From the NCBI GenBank assembly GCA_037951165.1, contig JBBDHG010000008.1, positions 7,718,001 to 7,782,000 on the forward strand: 64,000 nucleotides of DNA, given 5' to 3'. The position numbers and the translations under genes were made by a program. The DNA is from Lophius americanus (taxonomy: Eukaryota > Chordata > Actinopteri > Lophiiformes > Lophiidae). The notes under the pieces were generated by a model. The model saw only the letters and a program-made list of their open reading frames with translations. It did no database searches and had not been told where the DNA came from. Shown here piece by piece: positions 1 to 53,958 of the stretch (the stretch's first letter is position 1; each line of letters opens with the position of its first letter).

Positions 1-521
1 ATTTGAGATGTGTTGCTGAGATTAAATACACGATATCTAATTGGATCTGACTGTAGATATACTGTCTTCGTACGGTTTTTCAATTGAATCAAATATCAAA
101 AGTGCTTTGAAAACAATTGAATTCTGTTACTTCAGTTTTGAAACGTCCGAACAACACTTAGAGCTCTTATATGGGAGTTTGGTAGTACTGTGGGTCCAGG
201 TTCAGGTCATTGGAGATACAAAGATAAATCATTGATTAATTATTAAACAGTTTATATGTTCTCACAGGAGATAGTTGTGCGCATATTTCCAGTATATATC
301 ATTGTTTATGTATATATGCATACTAGATAAGCGTGTGCATGATCAGCAGCCTCATTATCAGACCAGCAGACCCTCATTGAATCTGAGGAGTCCTCTATCT
401 GCTTTGACTCTTAACCCTGACACTGTTGAACAATGTCCTGACTCACCTGTCTATGTCCAATGCAGAGAGAGAGAGAGCGAAAGAGAGGGCGAGCGTCATT
501 CATTCTGAGAGAGAGGGAGAT
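1..521 (+). other. abca1: abca1 upstream sequence / 5' UTR
   Basis: This stretch precedes the first coding exon. The sequence 'cctgactcacctgtctatgtccaatgcag' ending at 465 looks like a splice acceptor, so the first coding exon probably runs 466-587 with an untranslated exon outside the window, as in mammalian ABCA1. The leader is rich in GA (about 466-518). An in-frame ATG lies upstream at 453, but it would fall inside the intron if the acceptor is used. I see no promoter signature in 1-450. Confidence 0.5.
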
Positions 522-44110
<43,589 letters not shown>

Positions 44111-44715
44111 TCACGATTATGTAGCCACGTTTAGGAGGCTGAACTGGACCTGCAGCTGAGCGGATGCCCCCTCCTCACCTGCTGCCCTATGCCACTCAAT
44201 GCAAACAAGTTCGTGTGGAAGCACCAAGTGCCCGGCGACCGACGGACTGTTAAAGAAACTTGAATAAGTTTGATTGATTGACTCGCTGCCTCAAATGAAC
44301 TTCTTGGGTCTGTTTGATGAAATCATTCAAACAGACTTTTTCAAAACAATTGATTTTACTGGTTTTATTTATACATAGCTGAACCAGTCTAATTACGGGT
44401 GACATTACTGTCTCCTGTTTAACAGCCAATCACAGTGCTCGATACAAAGAAGAATTGATTGATTAATTTTATAGTTTTTTTTAAAAAAAAGCTGAAAAAG
44501 GTGCAGATTTGTTTTTAGCTGGAGTGTGAAGCAGATATACCTCATCAGCTCCTGAAGACACACAGACCATTCCTGAGTGGCTGATGGATCTATTGATCTC
44601 ATCTCAAACAGTTCATCATTGCACTGAAATCATTGTTGATAATTATTGACTGATGGAAGACAAACTGTTACTGGACCTGTGAAAAACACAATAAACAAAA
44701 CAAAACTGCTGTCTG
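44111..44715 (+). other. abca1: abca1 3' UTR (short) with polyadenylation signal
   Basis: An aataaa at 44690-44695 gives a likely transcript end near 44710-44720. That makes a 3' UTR of about 0.6 kb, much shorter than the several-kb mammalian one. It holds a perfect 8-mer miR-33 seed match at 44197-44204. Other downstream signals cannot be excluded. Confidence 0.7.
44197..44204 (+). promoter_or_regulatory. Predicted miR-33 target site (8-mer)
   Basis: 'caatgcaa', the exact complement of miR-33 seed positions 2-8 followed by A, 87 nt after the abca1 stop codon. Mammalian ABCA1 has miR-33 sites early in its 3' UTR. Only one site is seen here. Confidence 0.65.
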
Positions 44716-45068
44716 TGTTACATTATTCACATTAGTATTGAAATTAGAACCCATTCAGAACTTTGCTGGTTCTCCAGGGCGGCTGCAGGTTGTATCATTG
44801 CCATTTCATTTAAATCTCATTTTGTTGACTATGCATTCATTAATTTTCTGTAGCTGCTTTTCCTGTTCAGGGTCTCTGGAGCCTGCAGGGTTGAACCTGG
44901 ACAAGTCCCTAGTTTATCATACGGCAGACAAGATGACCATTCATGCTCACATTAAAACCTATGGGCAATTTAAAGTCTACAAATTATATGCTCTCGTTTT
45001 GTAGGAGGCCAGGGACCCATTTAAGCAGCAGTTTTCAAAAATTCAAAAAACATTAATTCATTCATCAA
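44716..45068. other. Intergenic gap between convergent abca1 and nipsnap3a
   Basis: A SINE-like family fragment lies at about 44860-45003 on the plus strand ('gttgaacctggacaagtcc', then 'cacattaaaacctatgggcaattt'). No gene was found. The exact 3' end of nipsnap3a is uncertain: minus-strand aataaa signals occur at 45077-45082 and 45251-45256. Confidence 0.5.
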
Positions 45069-45780
45069 TCGACATTTTTATTCCACGCGATAGAAATAAC
45101 CAGAAAATTTAAAAGGACATTCTAGCCTGTTGAATTCCTCTTATGCTAACATCTTGTTGAAAACAAAGTTCGCTAACATTTAGCCTATCAAAAGCTAATT
45201 GACACGTTTGTTTGAATCACTTTTCAAATTCAGTTTTAATTCCAAAAGGCTTTATTGATACAGGAAACAAATGTTTACATTGCCTATACATGTTACTCAA
45301 CCAACACTAAAATGCTAGCCCCATGAAAACAACTAACGCCAATATAAATGTCTGATGAAATTAACTTTTACGGGGATGCTGTTTCCATCTTTACTGAAAG
45401 GATTGTACGTCGCCAGGTAAAGGTGAGAGTGAGGGATGACTGACAGACGTGAGGTCATTTTGCTGCTGGTACTTATACATAAAGATGTTATACAATATGG
45501 TTTATTTAACCCAAGTAAAAATACTGCATACTAATTCAATCAGTGAATCAACATTAATCTTGTACTGCTGTCATAACAGACGGGAGACGTCTGGTGAGTG
45601 ACATTCATTTACAGACAGATCTCAAATGTTTTCCTTCAACTTTTCTGCCGTCACAATACAGTAACTAAATACGCTCTGCAGCTGAAGCCTTAAAGGAGGA
45701 AGATGAGTTCATGCTGGACTACGGATGCCCATGAGGTCACGACTATCGACGTGACGTGTGTGAATGGCCGTGAAGAAAGG

Positions 45781-48700
45781 TTACTTCAGTGGAGAGAACA
45801 GACAGGGATACATGAGTTTACTCTCCTGAGATTCCAGATGGACGACACTGTTTCTGACTGAGAGGGGGAGACAGATACGATTATAGATAGATTCTATTAC
45901 CGACACCAGCATGTACAACATTGTCACGTATGATGTCGATATATTTTTATGTATTCACATTCTTTTTTCGATATGATGGGCCATGTCTCACCTGCAGCGA
46001 CCACTCTGGCATCAGTATGAGCTCTGTGTCGAAGTTCAGCTCGTTGGTCGGCGCTCTCATACCACCAGAGGGCGTGCACTGACCAGGAGACAGTGACGAC
46101 ATTAATAAAATGTACAGACTCAAGTATACATGTGGTTACAGCCGAATGCTGATATTGTTAAGAATAATTTTTTGAAAATAATCTGATAAAATCCGAAATC
46201 CTCCGTGTTAAGGTGATATCTCAAAAACTATTTCATGGACCTCACCTCTGCGAGCAAGAACTGGATTAATATCGGGAAAGGTCAGTTGTATATTTCCAAC
46301 ACAATGGGAAGCTTTATATCCAACTGTATGATTGTATGTTTCAAATAAAGGCTTCTTCAAAAAAAGGTTTAGGGCCACATTTGTCAACTATTTATCCAAT
46401 TTACTCCAAATTCAGTGCAGATGAATAAAGACAAGGAGTGCAATCTGGTTTACATTGTGTTTTACTTTTATAGTACATATTCTAATCAATAAGGGGAGCT
46501 TTTTAGTAAAAGAAGTTTAGGATTAATTTCATATTTGGTGCATTATTAATCACCAATCCAAAGAATGGGATTGATTTTGGGTTAGGTTTGTTGGATATTT
46601 CTGAAACTAGGGGGAGCTTTACCTCCTAAAGATTTTCGGCCATTTTTCCAATCAATGATCAGATTTAGTCCAAATTTGGTGCCTACCAATGGACTCGAGG
46701 ATAAAGGTACGATGATATGTACGAGATAGATCTCTGGAATTATGGAAATAGTTCATATTTGACTCATTTCGGGGGACAATTTTTTTGTTTAAATTACTGT
46801 GGACATAACTTCACATATAATTAGAGCCGTTTAATCAGTGGGGTTGACTATACAACACAATGGATTGGGGTCTTTTTCGTGGATATAACATATGGCTGTG
46901 GGGGACGATAGCATAGACGTAGTTTTTATAGTGTACAGTTAATCAGTACAATATATTTATTACAGTGAGATATCTTTTATAGCATACCTTTGTTCAGCAT
47001 GCCAAATTCATTGTGAAATGCTCCCATCAGCTTGCCATACCCCGGTGCATCATGGGCGATGACGGCAGCCTGGAAGTCTTTGCCCCAAACTGCAGGACCA
47101 CCAGGACGCATCTGGAAGGAAACCAACTCGTATACACCTGTAACACACTTGCTGTTAGGAATCAGATCATGTCGTACGAAGCAATATCAGGGGGAGAGGA
47201 GGGGCTTACCGCCTTCCTGGGGTGGTTTCTGCAGGTGGCTCCAGGGAACCAGGTAGGACACCTCGTTGTCCTGGGACGTCAGCATCGGCATTGCCTTTGA
47301 TATGTACTCAGAGATCCAGGAGGGGTCCTGAGCCAGAGCTGCCCGAACAGCTGTGCGCTGAGAATAACTGTCTGAGGAGGAGGAGAAGTGAGGTGAAGTT
47401 GATGAAGAGGAGAAGTAGGTGGATTAGTTAAGAGGAAGATAAGGAGGATTATGGAAAGTAGTGTAGAGTTGGTTAGATGAAGTAAGAGGAGATTAATCAA
47501 GATGTGGAGGAGATGGAGGGGGTCGAGAAGGTAGTGGAGGAAGAGGAGGAGTTAGAGGACCATTACAATTTTAAAACTATTATAAATAATCTTTTAAAAG
47601 AATGAGTGTGAGCTCACCATACTTCCATATATGGACAACCTCATTCAGGCCGCCATACTCAACACTCCAGTAGCCAACCAGCTCAGAGTGGGCGGTCCGC
47701 AGGTGGATCTTCTCATTGGTCAGTTTGAGGAAGGCAGCATTCTGGTCTGGACGGATAGAGTAGGTACGGAACTCATACAGTGTTTGGTGTTCCTGCTGAG
47801 GACCAGTAGAGAGAAGAATGCGAGGCTGGAGGAGGGATGAGAACAGAGGGACCATCACTACACTGGTGATGGAGAGTGCTGACTGTATAGAAATGTATGC
47901 ATCATGCGAACATGACGTTATGCCCCGCCCTACTTTGCCTCAGATTAGGTTGGCATGATGCTGTTCTGATGACTTCAGCAAAGTACCATGACATCGTAAC
48001 TCTAACTGTTATTTAATTTGCGGCCTTGAAGAGAATGGGGTTTGGAATAGCTGCTATCCATTAGAAAAACAACCTGTTGACACAGAGGTCAAACCCCTTT
48101 TGTGCGAGGACGCCTTTGTTTGTTGAAACTGAAGAATGCAAAACGGCAGTATCGGTGAGTAGCGCTTTGTATGAAAGTTCATCCCATTTTCAGAGGGTGG
48201 AGAGTTTGAGGCACCATGCTGTCGTCCCAATTTTTTGGTTGATATTCTTCTTTGAGTTAGCAGCTAACCACTTATAGCTGTTTTTAAATCTTGAGGTTCT
48301 GGCTGACACAAGATACGTCATCATTTTTTTTGGATTAATTTATATAATGATATAGAGTGGAGGAAAGAATGGGTTTTATCTTTTTTTGTGACAAAGTTTG
48401 AGAAGTATCTCTTGAGTTTACCGAATACCATTGTTGTAAAATCTTAAGTACAAGATACATGTGGACCCTCTATGCTCTATTTGTCATCAGTTTGAGGAAA
48501 CTATTACTCACCTCTTTTGAGAATGTCATATCAGTCGGAACTTTTGGAATGGCTTTAATCTTTTTTAAACAAAAAATTAGATACTTTCAATCTTAAATTG
48601 GCTATCTTATTTGGTCAAACCTCAAATAATTTGCCTACCAAGGTGTACATTATCAACCTATTCTTTTTACTAGCTTAATTCCATATCAGCAATATTTTTA

Positions 48701-51700
48701 AAGCAGAAGCCCAACCTCACTGACTGTCATTATGTTAAGAACTATGTACACACACTGAATTTCTGCATTCATTTAAAAGCTGTAAAAACTAAAGCCTAAT
48801 GTGATGAATTTGTTTTTATTCTTTGTTACTTTATTATTTATTTTTATTATATACTGAATCAAGCCTTGACTGTTTTTTTCTCTGAGACTGATACTACTTG
48901 TCAATAAAGTTTTTAAAAAAAAAGAAAAGGATAGGGATAAGAGGGTAAGGATGTCAGCAGGCTGACACTGTTTCAGGGGTGTCCAAAACTTTTTTTTAAA
49001 GGAGGGCCAGTTTTGAGAATTTGAAGGGCCACTGGTCCCTTCCAACATTGTTTTAACAATAAATGTAACATACTGCACTGTTCTATAACAATTCTATTTT
49101 TACCGTCACAAAAATATATTTCTTAAATGGCAATGTGACCTAATCTAAGCCACACAGGCTTGAAAAAAAACACAAAAAAACCAATTCTGCCTTTTTATAT
49201 CTGGATTCAGATAGAGAAAAAAAAAAAACTGTATGAAATACCTTAAACTTCCATGAAGTTGCTAAAAATCTAAACCTGATGTTCATTTTAAACACGACTT
49301 GTGATTTATGCAGAATATAATTAAAACATATGACTCTTGCCTTTCACAAGATCATTTGGGAAGTAAGGTAGAAAACAGCGGGAGTTATAAACAAACTTTT
49401 TTCAAACTTAAATACAATGAGTGTCAAAAGTCCATGTGCATATATTTATAACTGTGCTTTAGGTTTTCACCTTTAATAAACGCAGATAGTAAAATTCAAA
49501 ACACTCAATCTTGGAAAAACCAAGAAACAGGTTACTTACTGACACTAATGAGAAGAGTTACACTGAGATCTGGACTACAGTACAAGGGCCATGTCAGGTT
49601 TGAGGACGGTGGTTGAGATGTGTAAAATGTCATGTAGTTGGAAGTCACTTAGTCTTGATCTTAAGCAGTTCTTGTTCAAGTTCACGACAGAGAATTTCTG
49701 CTCGCAAACAAACGTGAGTCCAATATGCTCAGCATTTTCTTTGTAAATTGTCGCATCTCTGGAAACCTGCCTTTATCCAGTTGCCGGTAAAAGTCTACAA
49801 GAGAAAGCGGTTGGTGTTTGCCGCTACACTCGTCGTCACACTGCATCTCAATGAGCTCCAACTGCAGCTGTGAAGTAACATCAGGGTCCACGGAAAACGG
49901 AGAAGAAAAAAGCAGCACGTCCTTTTCAATAGCTGCAAAATCCCAAAAGCGTTCGTTAAACGCTGCAGAAAGGGATGAGAGTGCTTTCATACCTCCCTGT
50001 TTGGACACTGATGTCCTGTGGAAAACTGTCCAGGACCTCTTGCAAAGTTGGGAAATGTTTGGAGCAGGGTTCCATTTGTGACAAGAGTCTTCTGAAAGGT
50101 TGCAGCTTGGTACCAAAAGCCTTTATGTGCGCATATAGCTGGCTCACCACTGCGTCTTATCCTTGGAGGCTCAGTGCATTAAGGTGCTTCATTATGTCAA
50201 ACAAAAAAGCCACATATGCCAGCCATACAGTATCTGATAGTTCTTGCATCGGTTGTCACCTTTCAACCAAAAAATTTCCAATTTCTTCTTTGAGAAAGAA
50301 AAATTGCTGCAGTGCGGATTGAGCCACCTCAATTCACTGTGATATACCAAATCTCTGTATTCAGCGTGGAGGTCAATGACAAACTGCTTAAATGGCGGTG
50401 GTAAAGGGCTTCTGAGCGAAAAGAAGTGATTGCCTTTACTACGGGTTTCATAACCAAATGATCAAATATGAGAGGTTTTGCACCTGCTGGTGAATTATTC
50501 AGTCAAGTTTGATAGCGTTACCCACTTCTACTTCGCTCACCAACCATGGCAGGCGCACCATCTGTAATTATACCACTAACTTTACTCCATGGTAGTTCTT
50601 CATCACCAACAGCTGTACAAACAGAAAGAAATACATCCGTGCCTCTTGTTTGGCCTTCAAGTCTTTGAAGGTCGAGCAGCTCCTCTGTTATGTTCATGGC
50701 ATTGGCAACACCTCTAAAAAAAAAAAAAAAAAAAGTAGCTGCGCAGTGTCAGATGCATGTGTGGTTTCATCGCAGGAAATAATCAAAATCCTCTGTCCTG
50801 TCCCTCTCTGGCTATCTGGTGATATGTCCTCTATTCTCCGTGCCACAGTGTTACGAGCAGGCAAACATCAGCAAATTCTCACTTCTTCTCGGGACAAATG
50901 TTCTCAACCAACCATTTTCATGAGTCTTTGATACATTTACCCTCTTTGAAGGGTTTGCCATTTTTGGCGATTGACATGGCCACATCATAGCTTGCTGTGG
51001 TGACGTTTTCATTTGACCCAAAGGCTCGCGTGAAGAGCCTTTGGGTCAAATCATAAATACATCATAAACGGTTCAAAATGCTGCTTGGAGAGGCCAAAGC
51101 TGCTGGGAGTTGCTTCACTTTTTTGCCGCGCTCACTCCCTGTCAGCTTGTCATATACGTTCACATGTTTGTCTGGTAGTTTCTCTTCACATGGAATTCCT
51201 TAAACAAGGAAACAGTACCTTGACAAATTAGGCAAACACACTTGCCCCGATTTTCAGTGAAAAGATGTTGTAATTCCCATTTCTCTTCGAAGCGTTGGTC
51301 CTCGCTGTCAACTTTTCTTTTTTTACTCGCATGCGCCATCGCAAAATTTGTGAGAAGGGTTCACAGAAAGGTCCCAGAGCCAGATGGCGCTGTGGTGCGG
51401 CTATCGTTCGGTGAGAGGAGAAATTGCATTTTGAACCGTTTATGATGTATTTATTCTGTTTGACAGTCCATAAAGAATATATTATAAAATCTGACCGCGG
51501 GCTGTGATTAGCCCTCGTGCTGGACTTTGGATATGCCTGATTTAGATGCTAGCGGGCGGACATTGGTTAGCATCTAAACAACTACTAGCATCTATATAAC
51601 TACATTGGTTAGATGCTAGCGGGGGGGACCTTGGTTAGATGCTAGCGGGGGGGACCTTGGTTAGATGCTAGCGGGGGGGACCTTGGTTAGATGCTTGACT

Positions 51701-53110
51701 CTCTGTTTCAATTGACTGTCTAAATCTGCCGATAGTTCCGAAATCCTCTCTGCTATAGTATTCCTCGTCAAGCTAATATTGGCAAAAGCTTGTCGCTTCT
51801 CGGGACATACAAGTTCAGCCGCTTTCATCATGCATCGTTTAACAAAGTCACCGTCGGAATACGGCTTCGATGCTAATGCTATTTCGCTTGCAATTAGGTA
51901 GCTGGCTTTTACCGCTGCTTCACTGACTTCTCGGCTCTGGATGAAAGTTGACTGCTGTTTCCTCAGACCCGCCAGCAATTCGTTAATCTTATCTCTTCTC
52001 AGTTGTCCTTGCAAGCCGTCATATTTTTCACTGTGATGAGTCTCGTAGTGGCGTCGAATATTATATTCCTTCAATACCGAAACTTGTTGCAAACACACCA
52101 AGCACGAAGGTTTTCCGTGCATCTCTGTAAATAAATAGGACGTGGTCCATTTTTCTTTGAAAATTCTACACTCCTTATCTACTTTTCTCCGTTTGGATAA
52201 CGACATTTTGGCTAATGAGGGTGTAGCGGAGAAATAGAGACCAAGGTATTAACAACGTCGTAACAAGCAGCAGATGGCGCACTGATACCGTCTGCTGTTT
52301 TCAGTCTGTCTCAGTGATGCGGCTTGTCTTCTACTCTGATGGAAAGAGTGCGCCCCTTAGCGGATAATCCATGAATTGCAGCGAATTAAAAATATTAATT
52401 CCATGTCTTTTATGCATTTTTTCCACTTTCAAATTATCCTGCGGGCCTGATCGAACCTCCTTGGGGGCCGGTTCCGGGCCGTATGTTTGACACCCCTAGG
52501 TCCTAGATGAATGAGATTCTACACAGACAGACTGACATTGTTAGAAGTTAGCAGGCTGCTATTGTTAGATATTAAGAGACTAATGTTATATTTTGGCAAG
52601 TTGGTAAAGTTGGATGTTAGAAGTGCTCAGTCTGCCGATGTTAAATGTTAGCAGACTGCTGTTAGAGGTTAACAGTCATAGTATAAGGAGGTGAAAGTTG
52701 TGTTTTCTTTCCTAATCAGCTTCTAGTTAATTTAAAACGTTGGTTTTTGACTTTCTCTCTGAGGTCAGTCCAAAGATCAAGAACATACTTCAAATCTCTG
52801 AACTCAAACATTGATAAGTGTGGGTTTGGTTGTAAGTACTTAGAACATCGCTAAAACGAAGTTAAGTTAATAAAGTAATTGCTGTTTCCTACATTTTGTG
52901 GAGCGGTGGTTCTTTCATCGAGGAAGAAATGATAAGACTATGGAACTTGGGTGGATCGGGACCAAGCATTGGACCCAAAAATAATTTTCCAGGCTTGCTG
53001 GAAGTATGTTCTCTCTGAATTACCTTCTAGTTGGAATTAAAACTCACCTGTGCTGTAGGTCTGAGCAGGAGGGTTGCTGACCTCAAAAAGGAGCTCCTGA
53101 AACTCAACAT
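45781..53110 (-). CDS. nipsnap3a: NipSnap homolog 3A-like mitochondrial protein, complete
   Basis: Minus-strand gene with exons 53110-53048, 47825-47618, 47371-47210, 47137-46988, 46078-45992 and 45857-45781. The 747 nt encode 248 aa (human NIPSNAP3A has 247). Exon 1 encodes MLSFRSSFLRSATLLLRPTAQ except its last residue joins phase 0: a basic, amphipathic mitochondrial presequence. Exon 2 gives YEFRTYSIRP and HLRTAHSELVGYWSVEYGG, the first of two ferredoxin-like (EthD-type) halves. Exons 4-5 give YELVSFQMRPGGPAVWG and VHALWWYESADQRA, the second half. The C-terminus is LFSPLK, matching human. NIPSNAP proteins associate with mitochondria; the molecular role of this member is not well defined. 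Human NIPSNAP3A/B also face ABCA1 tail to tail. Confidence 0.92.
46079..46987 (-). other. nipsnap3a: nipsnap3a intron 4
   Basis: A 909-bp intron between exons 46988-47137 and 45992-46078. The sequence around 46200-46260 ('gatatctcaaaaactatttcatgg') and 46640-46760 ('ttccaatcaatgatcagatttagtccaaatttggtg') resembles a degraded fish dispersed repeat. No further exon is seen. Confidence 0.4.
48974..51539 (-). mobile_element. hAT transposon (GTF2IRD2/ZBED-like), element A
   Basis: The left end 'caggggtgtccaaaact' (48974-48990) and the right end 'actttggatatgcctg' (about 51524-51539) form degraded inverted termini of the 'caggggtgtcc' type seen in hAT elements. The subterminal regions pair 'ggagggccag' with 'gccctcgtgctgg'. 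No clear 8-bp target duplication remains. It carries a broken minus-strand transposase and two perfect inverted repeats. Confidence 0.7.
49574..51339 (-). pseudogene. hAT transposase pseudogene, GTF2IRD2-like
   Basis: Minus-strand remnant from an ATG at 51339 (MAHASKKRKVDSEDQRFEEK, then a CLIC zinc-finger half) to a stop at 49574. Recognisable pieces in order: SIAKNGKPFKEG near 50970-50930, CDETTHASDTAQL near 50775-50735 just before a poly-A run, VSGIITDGAPAMVGERS near 50585-50535, LYAHIKAFGTKLQPFRRLLS near 50145-50085, LLFSSPFSVDPDV near 49910-49870, FPEMRQFTKKMLS near 49770-49730, and ISTTVLKPDMALVL at the end. Frameshifts, stops and a fold-back rearrangement break it. The architecture matches the hAT transposase from which vertebrate GTF2IRD2 captured its C-terminus. 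Confidence 0.8.
51607..51690 (+). repeat. 26-bp tandem repeat
   Basis: Units 'ggttagatgctagcgggggg' plus 'gacctt' begin at 51607, 51633, 51659 and (partial) 51685. A diverged relative lies at 51544-51575 ('gatgctagcgggcggacattgg'). It sits between hAT elements A and B. Confidence 0.9.
51661..52206 (-). CDS. N-terminal fragment of GTF2IRD2-like hAT transposase (element B)
   Basis: An open frame of 181 codons on the minus strand starting MSLSKRRKVDKECRIFKEKW. It has a C-x2-C ... H-x4-H zinc finger (CLVCLQQVSVLKEYNIRRHY, then ETHH). A coiled, charged region follows (RRDKINELLAGLRKQQ), then SEAAVKASYLIASEIALASK and SRNTIAERISEL-type sequence (SLTRNTIAERISELSADL). The last residues are read through the adjacent 26-bp repeat, so the C-terminus is artefactual. 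It lacks the catalytic domain and probably encodes no functional protein. The open frame itself is better preserved than that of element A. Confidence 0.6.
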   Translation of the reverse strand: MSLSKRRKVDKECRIFKEKWTTSYLFTEMHGKPSCLVCLQQVSVLKEYNIRRHYETHHSEKYDGLQGQLRRDKINELLAGLRKQQSTFIQSREVSEAAVKASYLIASEIALASKPYSDGDFVKRCMMKAAELVCPEKRQAFANISLTRNTIAERISELSADLDSQLKQRVKHLTKVPPASI

Positions 53111-53958
53111 GTTTAAGTGTAGTAACGGATCCAACAAGCAGTCTAACTCTTAACTGTGCACAACGAGGAAGTTAGTGAAGGCAGAGACAGATCATCTGTG
53201 AACAGGAGGTCTCACTATTTATTCGAAAAAACACAGCGTCGAATTTGAACTGTGTTACCTCAAACACATGAAAACAGGTTTTCTGTCTGCTGACTCCCTT
53301 TCTCATTAATCGTTTATTTTCATTGCGGTGGAATCATTCATAGAGGAAACATCACAAGTGATTTTCCAGTTTCTTCAACTGGAAGGAAACCCTAAAACTC
53401 ATTGGCGGGAGTGCATATTTCCTGTTGATTGGAAACACCTTTGAAGCCCGGAGTATTGAAAAGTTTCGCTGGGGAGAGTGATTGATCTGCCAATAGCATT
53501 ACCTACATTAATAGACTGGATTAAAAAAAACGTGTTATCTTCTTGCAGACTGCACTCTTCCTTATACTAACGGTTTGATGTATAAATAAATAAATACTAT
53601 ATCTAAATATAGTATATAAATAATGATGACCTATTCTATCTATTCTATGTTTCTTGTTCCTGAAACAGCCGCATAGTGAGACCTCCTTTCTTCTCTCTGA
53701 CAGCCGGGTTTTTGGTATTTAAAATATTTATAGTTATTTACAGATCAAATATTTATTACTTCTCATATTACTGTGCTGAGCTTTTATTGGCCTGCATGAT
53801 AAATATTTAATTTCCTTTATAAATAAAATATATTTTATATTTTGAATGACGACTGCTGTCACGTCACATCCGTCGCGGAAGTGTTTAGAGAGCAGCAGTG
53901 AGTGTCATGTGTTCGGAGTTATTGAGAAGTAATTGTACGGGTATGGATCAGGGTTAAC
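53111..53958. promoter_or_regulatory. Shared upstream region of nipsnap3a (-) and noa1 (+)
   Basis: 848 bp separate the two divergent start codons. An ETS-family motif 'gcggaagtg' at 53875-53883, beside 'acgtcac' (53861-53867, a CRE-like half site), lies about 80 bp upstream of the noa1 start. Inverted CCAAT boxes ('attgg') lie at 53401-53405 and 53424-53428, on the nipsnap3a side. The middle, 53520-53850, is AT-rich. Promoter function is inferred from position and motifs. Confidence 0.5.

Larger units (their letters stand above)
51540..52497 (-). mobile_element. hAT transposon element B (partial)
   Basis: The right end reads 'gtatgtttgacacccct' (52481-52497), the complement of a 'caggggtgtcaaac'-type hAT terminus. 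It encodes a zinc-finger N-terminal transposase segment related to, but distinct from, that of element A. No left terminus was found, so it is truncated or was interrupted by element A. Between the two lies a 26-bp tandem repeat (51607-51690). Confidence 0.65.
47826..53047 (-). other. nipsnap3a: nipsnap3a intron 1 (5.2 kb), loaded with hAT elements
   Basis: Runs between the presequence exon and the first domain exon. About 48974-52497 is hAT-type transposon sequence (separate entries). The flanks, 47880-48960 and 52500-53040, are AT-rich with no recognised feature. Confidence 0.75.

Noticed and set aside
453..521. Upstream in-frame ATG at 453 as the abca1 start
   Set aside because: It would add 23 Glu/Arg-rich residues absent from the family, and a likely splice acceptor ends at 465, so the ATG at 522 is preferred.
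45781..45857. The alternative acceptor four bases further into the last nipsnap3a exon (after 'agtcag')
   Set aside because: It shifts the frame and loses the conserved C-terminus FSPLK; the upstream 'ctctcag' acceptor restores VRNSVVHLESQ and the conserved end.
47841..47858. A nipsnap3a start codon at 47855 in the second exon
   Set aside because: The sequence before 47825 (minus strand) is a pyrimidine tract ending in CAG, a good acceptor. A separate upstream exon at 53110-53048 supplies a typical mitochondrial presequence in the correct phase.
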